Assembly (NCBI GenBank): GCA_963921935.1
Contig: OY998180.1
Location: 61,458,551 to 61,522,550 of the forward strand
DNA: 64,000 bases
Direction of reading: 5' to 3'
Source of the DNA: Galeruca laticollis
Taxonomy: Eukaryota; Arthropoda; Insecta; Coleoptera; Chrysomelidae
The notes beneath the pieces were generated by a model that saw only the letters and a program-made list of their open reading frames with translations, was not told the DNA's origin and did no database searches. Below, piece after piece: positions 53,701-64,000 of this stretch; position 1 is the first letter of the stretch; every line of letters starts with the position of its first letter. Both the position numbers and the translations under genes were made by a program.

Positions 53701-54342
53701 CCAATACCATCTGGATAAAGTATCATTATGGCTGGGGATATTGGAGGATATAATAATGGGATAGTGGTTGCTATCATAAAGATCATTAGCCGTATGCCAG
53801 TTTAGTAAAGGAGCAAGTTTAGGGTCACTAAGACTAAGATCAATAGAGGAGAAGGTACCAGAGGAGAAATTCAGGTGTGTATTAGAACCGGTGTTAAGCA
53901 GGCAAGAACCTGTACAATTGATCACATTTTCGACGGTTTTCCCTTTGCCGATGGTGTAATTGGATCGCCACATTGTATTGTGGGCGTTAAAGTCACCTAC
54001 TAGAATGTAAGGTTGGGGGAGTTGGTAAATTAGGTTTAGAAGTTCTATTTCTTTTAAAGGGTAATTAGGAGGGATATATAAGCTGCAGATAGTGAGTTTA
54101 TTTGGACACCAGGTGGAAACTGCAATAGCTTCAAGATCAGTAGTGATATGGAGGGGAGTGGAAAATAGTTCTCCAGATATGAAAATTGAGGTGCCCCCAC
54201 TAGCCCTTGCGCAGTTGGTGCGAACATAATGGTAACCTTCGTAGTTTTTTAGTTTAGGGAGTCTATCTATTTTTGAGTTGGTTTCTTGTAAACACAGGAT
54301 ATCAGGTTGTTCGTCTGTTATTATTTGTTGAATTCTTTCCAA
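50707..54342 (-). CDS. LINE ORF2: endonuclease, reverse transcriptase, RNase H
   Basis: 1211 codons open from 54342. APE-type endonuclease: ILCLQET near the start, GDFNAHNTMW, and SNHYPIII. Reverse transcriptase: FRPISLTCTMCKLLE, SGFRRNRSTQDNL, AAIFDIDGAFDTV, GVPQGSVISPTLFN and YADDLVVYS with the catalytic Asp pair. RNase H: LYTDASKNETGVG, HTGELFSIL, ICTDSLASI, WLPSHIGIVGNELAD. A C-terminal CxxC...H...C (CSSCNSNLTIKHILTEC) is typical. Similarity (VIQWNCDGFFPRL) extends upstream to about 54380 without an ATG, so initiation may be by reinitiation after ORF1 or at a non-AUG codon. All catalytic motifs are intact. Confidence 0.93.
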   Translation of the reverse strand: MERIQQIITDEQPDILCLQETNSKIDRLPKLKNYEGYHYVRTNCARASGGTSIFISGELFSTPLHITTDLEAIAVSTWCPNKLTICSLYIPPNYPLKEIELLNLIYQLPQPYILVGDFNAHNTMWRSNYTIGKGKTVENVINCTGSCLLNTGSNTHLNFSSGTFSSIDLSLSDPKLAPLLNWHTANDLYDSNHYPIIISSNIPSHNDTLSRWYWRLNTADWTSYTSQSETNLSALSFSDNMNDNILKITDAILSAASLHIGKNIISHKQKTVSWWISCCASAINQQKMALNMYRRHKTQENLTNLKRTRAKTRYIVKQCKKYSWRNYVSSINVNTNPSQLWNKIRQIQGNNSYFKIPCLIYNNTVVNKNEEIGNILAKTFELKFQSKVNSTLTYSDKAPSPCTVSKSRDITSLNCPFSYSEISLALNSCKNTASGPDDIPYIFLKKLSNIGLSKLLEIYNLIWSTNQFPSLWRTSTIIPIKKPEQATTSPNSFRPISLTCTMCKLLEKMVNKRLLWFLDKYNVISKEQSGFRRNRSTQDNLVLLQSHISGAINRKQEVIAAIFDIDGAFDTVSRQSILNKLTLLNISGHIYHFIQNFLSSRSFKVFANGIFSSTYGQRDGVPQGSVISPTLFNLAINDLCSDLLPPIKYALYADDLVVYSHGMSMTTTSNLIQSAVNTLSKKVSHLGLTFSQTKSKIIKFGRRPPSQSPSIFINNVHLPVVDHCKILGLTFDSRLNWKQHIREIKGDCFKRMNIIKTLSHYHWGADENSLLKIYRALIRSKLDYGCHIYICATKSDLDLLNSVHNTALRLCLGAFRSSPAESLYCEANEPPLWIRRRQLLLSYAASVSSNPYNPVYPLFTSTSNNPHNSSTIPIIKPISLILSQLLDGVNLSHTSPLPIPSTPPWTINIPKFNTSLMRYDKHTTPKQLIKNAFNEILTNCDYDLVLYTDASKNETGVGCAVTSTRTSIKSSLIPSTCSIHTGELFSILLAINSISPPYKHVAICTDSLASISSIQNIFIEHPIVQSIHDSYQLITSLKIEVTIIWLPSHIGIVGNELADQQAKTASKFTVTDNLTICKDLKSHFKTKAKVTWQQNWDSAGTSLRQIQHSIGHPQPCCFAGLSRHDLVVVRRVRIGHSKLTHGYLMSNTSRPVCSSCNSNLTIKHILTECPEYATQRLQFQLSQNYKDVLNNSVQITYLLQFLKDVQLFHKL

Positions 54343-54403
54343 GCGAGGAAAGAATCCATCACAATTCCATTGGATAACTTTGAATGGCTTAAGAAGTTAG
54401 TTG

Positions 54404-55768
54404 TTAAGAGAGTTGTGAGAGAGGATAATTGAGCTCGTCATCAGTTTGGCTATCAGAAGAAACGCTTTTATTATCAGAGAGCTCCTCGGGATTAAGTTGT
54501 CTTTTAAGTTTTTTCTGTAGTCGTGTGAGGTGGTTTTTAAGAGATCTTTCTTTTGTTTCGGAGTAAAGAAGTGATAAATCACTTAACAGTCCCTGGATAT
54601 TAGAAGTAAATTCCAAGGCTTCGTTAAGAGGATCTGAACTACCGTATGAGTTTTCTAAAAACGCTGTGATCTGCAATTCAGAGAGTGTGAATTTGGATGG
54701 GTTGATCTTATAGAGGTCCTGTATAGAGGTTGGAGAGTTGGGTGTAAGTTTGTGATGTTCAGGAACTAGATTTTTAGGTTTTTTCTTAACGTGCTTAACT
54801 GTGTTTTGGGATGTTGTATAAGAGGGGGGAGGCATTTGGTTGTCTGTTGGTGATGGGGATTCCGTGGGTGATAGTTGATTGGGGGTATTAACATTGCTGT
54901 CAGAGGAAATACCTCTTTTTTGGGCCAAGGGAGGCAATATAGGGTTAGGCAGTGGTTCTACATGGGTAGGGTCGGCTGTTGATATAATATCCGATCGGGG
55001 TTCGGAAGGTGAAAAGAGGGATGAAGGAATGCCACTGACTGAAGTAGTAGCAGGTAATTGTGATAGCGAGGGGGGATGGGAGGATATTTCGTTTTGTAGC
55101 TGTGACGATGGAGTGTTGGTGCAAGTGTCGGCGGTGTGTCCGCTCTGTTTACATAGAAAACACACCAATTTGTCAGTGGAAACGAATATACGATACGGAG
55201 TGTCCTCGTGAGTAATAAGAATTGAGGTTTGTATGTTAAAGTTATCATTATCAGGGATAACGTAAGTAATTCTGCGGAAGCTCATGATGTGAGCGTATTC
55301 ATCTCCTTGCGCGCCACATTTAACAAATGAAACAGGAGAGGCTATTTGCAGTCCGATGTCCTTGAGAGCTTTTTCAATAACGGAATGGGGGATAGTGGGA
55401 GAAACATTCGATATTAAAATACGTTTAGCAGGCGAAATAAGTCTTCGAATAGGAATTATTGTGGAATTGATGCAAATGTTCTGATGAGTTTGAAGAAGAT
55501 CATCTAGAATTGCTGTTGAAGATAGATATATACAGATACGGTTATTGGAGATTCTCGATGCAAATGTGATATTTTTGGGGGAGACGATGTCTCCTATAGC
55601 TTTTATGTATTCGAATAAAACGGTGTTCGGAATAGAGTGCAAGACAATTGCTTGCTCGCGTTTAGGGAACGTAGGTGGTGGGGGTTTTGTTAAAGTTGCA
55701 TCAACGTATGATTTTGTGATATGAAATGAATTTTGTTGAGATAAGGATGTATGGGTGGTAGTTGCCAT
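54404..55768 (-). CDS. LINE ORF1: nucleic-acid-binding Gag-like protein
   Basis: 454 residues from the ATG at 55768; the frame is open to 55798 but only from a GTG. The N-terminal region has RRM-like beta segments (AIVLHSIPNTVLFEYIKAIG; RILISNVSPTIPHSVIEKALKDIG), then one zinc knuckle CFLCKQSGHTADTC, a long Ser/Pro-rich middle, and a charged helical end (LKNHLTRLQKKLKRQ). This is the expected ORF1 of I/Jockey-type LINEs, forming RNPs with the transcript. The stop lies about 60 bases before the start of ORF2, in another frame. Confidence 0.88.
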   Translation of the reverse strand: MATTTHTSLSQQNSFHITKSYVDATLTKPPPPTFPKREQAIVLHSIPNTVLFEYIKAIGDIVSPKNITFASRISNNRICIYLSSTAILDDLLQTHQNICINSTIIPIRRLISPAKRILISNVSPTIPHSVIEKALKDIGLQIASPVSFVKCGAQGDEYAHIMSFRRITYVIPDNDNFNIQTSILITHEDTPYRIFVSTDKLVCFLCKQSGHTADTCTNTPSSQLQNEISSHPPSLSQLPATTSVSGIPSSLFSPSEPRSDIISTADPTHVEPLPNPILPPLAQKRGISSDSNVNTPNQLSPTESPSPTDNQMPPPSYTTSQNTVKHVKKKPKNLVPEHHKLTPNSPTSIQDLYKINPSKFTLSELQITAFLENSYGSSDPLNEALEFTSNIQGLLSDLSLLYSETKERSLKNHLTRLQKKLKRQLNPEELSDNKSVSSDSQTDDELNYPLSQLS

Positions 55769-56344
55769 TATGCAAGTGGTCCTGGATGCCAAAACCACGA
55801 TGATTGAAATTGAAAGAGGAACAGAAGTCCAAAAGGACCCTGTGAATTAAATAGTAGGAAAATAGCCGTTACCTGTTGTACTGCTACGACACTGGAATAA
55901 TTCTTGATTTATTTGTTGATGATAATATCACAAATCGAAAAACAAAACGGTCACTAATTGGTTTATAATGTTCACATTTTGATATTTAGTTTTAACAATT
56001 ATCAATAGAATAAAAAAGCTTAATATGAAATTAACACGAAGATAACGTTAATTACCCAGATAGTACAAAATGCGTGTGCACTCGTCGGCTACCTGAATAG
56101 GAATCCTATATTATAATTTAAAACGTATTTTTTTCCCAAAATACACACCACTGCATTGCGTTATTGCTTATCTGCTAATCCTTTAACAATGAATAAACCC
56201 TAAACTTTGCTACAACTGAAACAAATACGGGGTCGATCTACCTGGTTTTTAGGTTTACGGAAGAAATGTAATTTAAAGTAAGAGATTTATCAAAAATTTC
56301 ATGATGCTCCCTGTAAAGGTTTTGCATACTTAATTAGGGTTTAT

Positions 56345-56702
56345 TACTCTACTATAGTGCTGGGATCAACAGAAGCGAAGTCTAGATTTTCACTCCATAT
56401 TGGATGAAATATTTTTAAATGGTCGCTCAAATTACTTGTATTACCACTAGTCTTGTACTCTTTCCCACAAGTATTGCATTTTGCGAATTTTCGATCAGTT
56501 GATCTTTTGAAATACTTGCAAACAATGGAGTATTTTTTTCTTTTAATCTTTGACTTAATGGTTAAAGTATCACCATCCGCATCGGCAGTACCAACTTCAA
56601 TTCGATTGGTTTAATCGTTGTTTAGAGATGCAGAATCATCAGTGTCACATTCAGACGACGACTTCGTTTTCTGAGACGTTTGTGAATGTGAATTTGATCC
56701 TG
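56345..56702 (-). pseudogene. BED zinc-finger exon, probably from a hAT element
   Basis: Minus strand. A TATTTTTCAG acceptor precedes an exon beginning GSNSHSQTSQK; one stop follows, then IKRKKYSIVCKYFKRSTDRKFAKCNTCGKEY..TSNLSDHLKIFHP. The CxxC...H...H spacing and the aromatic KYF make a BED finger. hAT transposases of the ZBED1 type start with this domain, and the hAT core on the same strand at 46005..47765 lacks it. Confidence 0.65.
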
Positions 56703-58632
56703 AAAAATATGCATGATTCTAAACAAATACTGACCCCGTAAAAAATACATTATTTGTTTGGTAGTAAATAGTAAATACGATTGTTTTAGTTTTGGTTCTG
56801 TTCCCTAGTGATACTTTTTTGTCGATTTTATATTACAGAACAATAGTTTACCTTACCATTATATCAACACAAAAAAATCATAAACATAGTATGAAAGTAT
56901 GAAATTGGTATTGAAATTTAGAATAGTAACAAAATCTGCCTGATTACCTAAGCACTAGTTCTTAACTTGTTTCACAGACTACTTTCCCAAAATACTGAGT
57001 TATTGTGATCCTTTACACATCTCTGTTTATCTTCTGCGCATTTCAGGAGCGGCCAACCTTCGTTTGCCAAACTGTATCTATCTATTAAATTTATTTGAGG
57101 ATTTGAGCCGCTATTAAAAAATAATAAGAAAATCTAAGCCAAAATAAACTGTCGATCTCTAAGATTTTTTTTAGTGTTTTTTTCTTAAATTTCAACAAGA
57201 TGAAAATAGCAGAATATACTATATAGATATTTTTGCTTGTTATTGATATTATAATATCTACTGTGTCTATAAATCGGTTGGTACAATTTAATCAATGTTT
57301 GTTAACCAATAATTATACGTTGAATTTAATTTTACCACAATAATATGTGGTATTTGTCGAATAAAGTTAATCTATGATAACAACTTTTCTATCCAATTTA
57401 GGAAATCCTATTCCACTAATACCAATTACGGAATTTTTCAAAAACACCCTTCTATTTACTGGTTTAGTTTAAAGTTTAAATTCATGTAAATTACTTTCAA
57501 ATGATTGATAAATGTATTATCAAAGTAACGGTTCGTGGCATATGTTGGTTATCTCAAAAAAATATGTTCGTTAAAAAGTAAATTAACAAACAATTGTTTA
57601 CTTCTGAAGAAGTTCAAGTATAATTTGGATTCTTATTTAATGTTATCACATGCCTCGGGTAAAAAAGAATGATGGTTAGTTATTGAAATAAAAACATTTT
57701 CAATAGTGAACAAATTTCCATCTTGTGAATTTCATTTCATTTTAGAAGAAAATATTTTACAAAAAATTAGGTTTTTACTTAAATATGAAGGGATGTAATC
57801 AAAATTTCTAGTAAAGGAATAATATCAACAGGATTTATTTTGGTTTTAATACATTTTTATTGAAGATTATTAAGAAAGATTCTACCTTAAGCAAATTTTA
57901 TATCATGAAGTAGGCGACCACAGAACTGGAATGTTAATTTTTTATTTTGGACAATTGACATGTCTAACTTACTGGTCATTATGGAGAAGGTGTGTGAGAG
58001 GATGGACTGGAGCTAACAGAGCAGGTCAAGTCAATATTAAGCGTACCTGTAGGTAGTTGAACACTTAGTGGTAACATTTGTGTTTCAAATCTTCTCAATT
58101 TTTGGTTTAAATCCGATTGTTATGAAACCAGGGAAATTTAAAATCTCTGAAATATCAGGATTGAACCTACATTGGTAAGATGCATTTCACATGAAAATAT
58201 TTTAGTAGTAAATGTCAGAAAATCTAGTAAATGAACTAAAAAATCCAATAAGTGAATAGACATGAACCAATAAATGAACAATTGCCTTTATTGAACAAAC
58301 TACATAAAAATAAGTATTTGGAGACGTACATAGGTAGCACATAATTATTCACATTTGAACTTTAAGTACCATCTCTTTATCTCTTTGGTTGCTGAATTTT
58401 ACGTAATACTTCTTCTTTGGTATATCATATTTTGTCGGCTGTGTTTGGCCACCTCCAAATTTTATTAGATATTTCTTCTAAAAAACTTTAATAATTCAGA
58501 AGCGAATTATTAATGGTGTTTTTGATTACGCCAGGATACTTTTACCTTCTTAAGTAACCACAAGTAGTCGCCTTTACGAAAATTTGAGCCGTGATTTCTC
58601 TTATTAGTACTCTTGGTTTCTTGTTTCTTACA
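56703..58632. other. No supported gene
   Basis: AT-rich spacer. It may include the 5' flank of the BED exon and the 3' end of the pogo-like element. Nothing specific recognised. Confidence 0.45.
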
Positions 58633-60689
58633 TTATTTTTTCAGTTTTTTCTTCTCTTTCTAGTATTATTTTTTATGTTTTCTTCTTTTTGTTGTTTCTG
58701 TTGCTCTTGTTCTTGTTGAAACTTTAGCCATTGGTTGGATGTGATAGCATATGGCATTTTAACTGTTTGTTCCTTTTTGGTAGAATTTAAATGGTTTTTG
58801 ATTGGATTAGCCTTCATCTATGTGTCTCTATAAAGATAATTTGTTCTGGAAGGTAACTCATTTGATGGGTGTTTATTGTTATATCGTCGACTTGTTGAAC
58901 ATGAATTTCTTTATCGGGCAAGCCTGCTAAATTATTCTCATTACTTTCTGCGTTGGTGTCGTTTGTGGAAGAAATGCATTTATGAGTCTTTGGTTTCGGA
59001 AGAAAGGCACATATCAATCTTATACCCATATCAGTCGTAGCTTCGGGTTCTACTTCCAACTTAACATTAGACATTTTCTTACAATTAGGGGAAATAGGAA
59101 CGTTGTTTCTACCACTTTTAGTCTCTATGCTAAATTGATCAAATAATGAATTGCTTGTTCACAGTCAGATTCGGCTTCATTATTTGACCTACTGTTTGCT
59201 TTATCCAGTTATGGTTATTAATATCACAAAGAGATGGTGTGTTATAATTTTCACTTAAAACAACGTCTCGAAAGGTAAAGTATCTAAACAACTTTCGGTA
59301 AAAAGATCTTGTATTTGATCAGTTACATTATTTATACATTGGTTTTCAATGTGAATTTGTTCATGGCAGAACTTCCAAAATAAGTACATGGTGTCATCTA
59401 AATTTTCATTAGAAAAATATTTACTTTTGTACTCTGACCTCTTCTCATCCCCTAGAAATTGTTGTACAATTTTCAGAGTGATGTTAAAATCTTCGCTAGT
59501 TGGATAATTATTAGGAACAAGATTTGTTTCTTCCGGAAAGATCACTTCTCTTCGGTTTGATATGCATTTAGAATTATCAACGGCATTCGCATTTAAAGGG
59601 AACAGTCCACACGTTCTAAATCCGTTCTAAATGGTTTGAATCTTATTAACTTCTTCAAATACCAGACAAAAGTTATGGCGTGTAATAGCAGTTCCAGATT
59701 TTTGCTTAAACTAACGGTAAGCGTTGTTCCACTCAGATTTTAGAGGGCGAAAAATACTAGCAGCAGGGTTGAATTATATGGGTCGCGTTCTGTTTCTCAA
59801 TGCAAAATTCGTATAAATCTATATTATAATGCGATGTATGGTCATCAATAAATAGGATGATTGGAAATGCAACATTTTGTTTTACCAGCATTGGATAGAA
59901 TATATTGGCAATGTATTCAAAAAACGAAGCCCCAGTCGCTGTCTGACTGTCCAATCGCCCATACCTCAGGTATGCTAAGCACAAGTTCTTTCCGGATTCT
60001 TTTGTATGGAAATACCACCATAGGTTGAACTACATCACCTCTGGCCGAATAATTACGTGTAATGGATTCCGTTTCAGACCCACTGGAAATTTTGTAGAGA
60101 TTTTTAATTTTTTGCGACCTAAGCCTTTTCCTGCTTCCATACTGGTTCGCATTCCAGTTTTATCGGCGTTAAAAACGCGAGACGGCTCTGTTATGATTTC
60201 CACCAGGTTATTGGCTTCTATAAAGTTTTCTAATTGTGAAAACCTTTCTCTAAGAGATTGTTCAATGACTGCTGCACGAGCCTTAGAAATAATTTCAGTG
60301 TTCTTCTTATCAATTGATGGATGTCTTTTTAAAAATAACTGCAACCATTTATCACCCGGCCTCCCGTTGGTAAAAGGATTTGGACGAGCAAGATCTTTCA
60401 AAAAACTTCCAACTGCATCTTTAACTGCGCCAGAGTTAGCCTTTGTCGCAATACAGTTTTCTATACGGTCTTCTTCCAAAGTATTTAATATAGGTTGTGG
60501 ACCTATTTTTCTAATATTAGGTTCTTTATTGTGTATTTTATTGTAAAGCGTAGATTTCGGGATGTTAAATACTACGGACGCTTTATTTAACGATAGATTT
60601 CATTCTTTATTTTGCAATAGACTCCTCAGATTAATTAAATCTGGAGAAAGATTTTTTTGGTTGGTTGTCATATTATCATTCGTTGCCAT
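58633..60689 (-). pseudogene. Pogo-like transposase pseudogene
   Basis: Minus strand from the ATG at 60689. N-terminal helix-turn-helix (NLSLNKASVVFNIPKSTLYNKI, after a stop); CENP-B-type second DNA-binding domain (FLKDLARPNPFTNGRPGDKWLQLFLKRHP); catalytic domain pieces with FNADKTGM (first Asp), then, across frameshifts, TGASFFEYIANIFYPML and ILFIDDHTSHYN (second Asp pair) and the third-motif region; C-terminal Gln/Glu-rich tail (ITSNQWLKFQQEQEQQKQQ) ending at 58633. Multiple stops and shifts; dead copy. TIRs not resolved. Confidence 0.82.
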
Positions 60690-63600
60690 TATTACCGGAT
60701 CTGGAACAAAATATAATACTATGTTGGTTTGTAGGTATATGTTTAAGAAGTAGAAGATACTAGTAAAAATCAACAATTGAATATCATCCTTTGAATGAAC
60801 CGCCACTGAATGAACATGTTAAAAGTCGAACCAAAAACCAAAACCAAAAAAAAACACGTTCAGTTACTGGTTGCATCCTACTTCGACACGTTTTCTTGGA
60901 ATCATTGGAAATTACTTATTATAGTATTCAAGAAGGACTATTTTTACCCACGTTTGTAAAATCGCGGGATAATTCAGTAAATGAACATGGTGTTCATTCA
61001 CTAGTTTGAACGTTACATTCTATGCCAATGGATGAACACTTAAACAATTTACATCTAGAGGTTTGATAAATGAAGAAATGAAGATATTAATCTCTGAACT
61101 AAATATTGTTTAAAAAATTCTATGTTTGTGACGCTGTTTTAGTATTTTGTGGCATATTTTAGAAATAGTGTGTTGTTACTTACCTTAACTAAAATGGCTA
61201 CCACACGTACACTTCGATACACCTCTACATTTGATGGCTAACCACAGCGAACTAGAGTTTGTTTCTTGTTCACCAATAAATGAACATACTAGCGCGCAAG
61301 TGTCTTTAATAGTCTGACATAAAAAATAGTGATCTCAGGGGCGCCAAAAACCTTAATATTTGAATTAATGCAGAAAAATGTTCTTCATTCACTGGTCTAC
61401 GTTAAATCACTGATATGCTGACCTTATCAACATATTTCTTCAATTTATGGGAACAGTTTGATTGACTTTTTTAAAAATACCTACAGAAAATGATTCATAT
61501 TGCGATTTTTTCACTTTAAATTAGTTCTTTTCGACTTTCTTGTGAAAATAGTGCCTGAATTCGTACTAAGACTTGAATTATTCTATATTATCTATTGTTT
61601 TATTGTAGCTTGATAGATTTCTCTACCAAACCAATAATTACTTCCTGATTTTTTCTGGGATATTGGGTACTTAAAATGAATAATTTCGATTTTTATCTTA
61701 ATTTAAGATCATGTCGGTAAAAATTATATTATTTCCTTTTTGATTCTAAGGCATAAGTGTAATGCTTATATTGTCACACATAATTTTTAGTATAACTGTG
61801 TTTATATTTGAATTATATGTTTATTTACAGCATCACAATAAAAAATTTGATTTGAAACATCTATTATATTATCCCACCAACTACCACTAGATATGGTTAG
61901 ATGTTGGACATCTTGTTTTATGTGTTGCGTTTCATCGCTAAGAGCTGATTAAACCGAAAACTGTCTACTTTTATCGAAATTAGAGCTATGATTGAAGGTA
62001 ACCACGGGTCGGGGTTTTCGAATAAGGAATAAAGGAAGCTTAAGGGATTTATTTCAAAGGTGTTTGTCTGGCCTACAATACGAAATGGCTGGCACAAAAA
62101 GGCTATGCTAATGCTCAACAAATAATAAATTTAATCGATTCAACTCTTCCAATTAATTTTAATTCTATTCTATCGTTGAGTGCAACCATATTTTTTAAAG
62201 TAAAGTGAATTCTTCTACAATACAGTTTTATCAATCAACCGAGATCCAGAAATTGGAATGATGGCTGCCCAACCAAATAGTAGATGTAATGACAACATTC
62301 TTGTTTATTTTTAGATAAATATGATTTCATGAAATTATGATTCATGTAAATAGTTTATTTATTCATTCAATTTTTAGGGGTGTGAAGCTTATTATTTTAT
62401 AGCAAAAGCGAGCTTCGCTTGTATGCTCGGTTAAGTGTTCTAATCAATAAAAAAGAAACCGTCTGCTTGAGTATCTATTACACCTACTAATTTTAGCATT
62501 AAATTAGTTCTGTAGACTTTCGGATTACGTTAGGTTCATACGTCTAAAATTTCATTTGCAAGCGGATATAATGTGGAAAATTATACATACCAGACCCATA
62601 TCTTTAATGAACATATCACACCTATCGGAAGTGGAAGTATGAATAGACTCGGAAGAAATATTTTGCTCTTACTAAAAATGAAAATAAATTTGACACGCTT
62701 TATTACTTCCTTATCCCTCAACCCCTTCCTATGTTAGGTGTTATATTTGTAATAAAAGTTATTTTTAGCTACGAAGGATACAGTATCCGTCAAACATGTG
62801 TAATTGACATATTAATTAATGTTTGGTGACTTTTTAGCAATCTGTACGTATAAATGTCTTCTTGTGAAAACAAGATTTGTTATTATGAATTTGTAAAATG
62901 TTACTCTTAAATTAAGCTCAGATGTAAGTTAATATAACATGTTTAATAATTAAAGTGATGAAAGCCCACTCATAACAACCGCCTTTCTTCCGAGCAAGCT
63001 TTTATGTCATGTTAAAAGATATTACTCATTTTTTTACAAAAATATTGTCAAAAACTGCTTCATTTTTCTTTCCATTTCTACTTATTTTTGAACGTAACTC
63101 TTCGCTTTGTCACCTGTAGCAGTATCTAATAGGACGGGACTAGCAAAGAAAATAGTATGTTTCCTTGTTTAATAATCTTCACAATATGACCCTCTGATGT
63201 TTTTCTTTCTATCTACATTTTGCATTTTACTGTAATGTACTGTAAATATTTTGATAACATCCCTTCACTTTATCTCTTAGTCTGGATTCTAGTATTGGTT
63301 TATGATTGCTTTCGTTTCTATATATGTATATGTTTCATTCTTATTTAGATTTTCTGTTATTTTTTTGTATTACATATATTATATTCTGCAAAGTTCTTGA
63401 TCTAATAACTGCATCCTACTGTACTTTATAGTGATTCCATCCATCCATTTCGTCTCAAAATTCCTCTAGATCTATGTGCTTAAAATAGTTCTGGTCTTTC
63501 CTGTATTTTTATTTTTATCAATCTGGACGAAGACCACATTTGTTTTCTTAATATTGTTTCTCGGAATTTGGTAAATACTTTAGAAGGGGTCTGCGCTAAT

Positions 63601-64000
63601 CAGTTGTTTAAATTTCCAGTAGGTTTTGTTTTGGCTCTTTTCTCTTCTTTCATTTTATTTCTTTCTCTTTGGTATTCTTTATTGTCATCTTGAACATATT
63701 TTAATTATTTTTATCATTGATTCCCCAATTAATTAGATTCAAATGTTTATTATATTTTTTTCCGTATGCATTGTTTCAATTTACAACGAATGAAATCGTT
63801 ACAAACAACCACTTCTGTAAAATTCGGTTTCTGAAAAATACATCATTAAAAAATTATATCGTAATCATAACTCGCTTTTAAAATTATAACGTTGCCATAT
63901 CAACAATGATGGTATCAATTTTTTAATGTTACGTTCAGCTTGCATGTTTTATCATCGTATATTCAAAACGTCGCTGCATTTTGTATTCTCGTTATGACAG
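60690..64000. other. Right flank, no supported gene
   Basis: AT-rich. A minus-strand Lys/Glu-rich stretch near 63550..63700 vaguely resembles LINE linker sequence but has too many breaks to call. No RNA gene, repeat array or host exon was recognised. Confidence 0.45.

Larger units (their letters stand above)
50568..55900 (-). mobile_element. I-type LINE with two long open frames
   Basis: Minus-strand non-LTR element: ORF1 55768..54404, ORF2 about 54380..50707, a ~140-bp 3' untranslated region with a (TA)n run (50672..50690), and an AATAAA-plus-A tract near 50570..50580. The 5' limit is approximate. RNase H in ORF2 places it in the I/LOA-like group rather than typical Jockey. Confidence 0.85.

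Noticed and set aside
63430..63720. Possible LINE linker on the minus strand
   Set aside because: Lys/Glu-rich text with many breaks and no reverse transcriptase or endonuclease motif nearby.

Overview
The window reads as insect-type nuclear DNA: AT-rich, almost free of host genes, short GT-AG introns, arthropod-style TATA plus TCAGT start sites, and a dense mix of insect transposable elements (Polinton, hAT, MULE, pogo, several Tc1/mariner, I-type and other LINEs, a Penelope-like fragment). No species can be named from this. No host protein-coding gene could be supported.

The centrepiece is a complete Polinton/Maverick element of the adintovirus-like kind at 1623..18616 (16,994 bp). It has 468-bp terminal inverted repeats that appear identical and a perfect 6-bp target duplication (CCTTTA). 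The minus-strand block (3842..13316) carries, from right to left, a packaging ATPase, a DUF8207-like protein, a fibre-like coiled-coil protein, a retrovirus-like integrase with chromodomain, an unknown 231-aa protein, a small OB-fold-like protein, a protein-primed DNA polymerase B and an acidic 90-aa protein. The plus-strand block (13388..17591) carries a PLA2-domain capsid-associated protein with an intron, an adenain-like protease, a 97-aa unknown, a penton-like protein, a 50-aa basic protein, the hexon-like major capsid protein and a 158-aa unknown. Two further small plus-strand genes lie just inside the left TIR. Together these cover replication (PolB), integration (integrase), packaging (ATPase), maturation (protease) and capsid (hexon, penton, PLA2, fibre-like). 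This is a virus-like toolkit with most frames open.

Within the element I see structure beyond the gene list: a recurring promoter layout (TATA box, about 31-35 nt, TCAGT, then ATG within a short leader) at most transcription-unit starts; two introns; a canonical -1 frameshift heptamer at the PLA2/protease junction; ATGA gene overlaps; pol III A/B boxes and three TGACGTCA palindromes in each TIR; and three blocks of tandem duplication.

The right flank (18623..64000) is repeat-rich and mostly non-coding. 18.6-26.7 kb is featureless AT-rich DNA. 26.7-42.7 kb holds a Penelope-like fragment with a hammerhead ribozyme, several broken Tc1/mariner copies, a decayed LINE carrying a palindromic Penelope-end insertion, other LINE tails, a foldback element and a 176-bp tandem repeat. 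45.8-56.7 kb looks like a hAT element interrupted by MULE, Tc1/IS630-like and I-type LINE sequences; the LINE has two long open frames. 58.6-60.7 kb is a degenerate pogo-like transposase. The last 3.3 kb shows nothing I can support.
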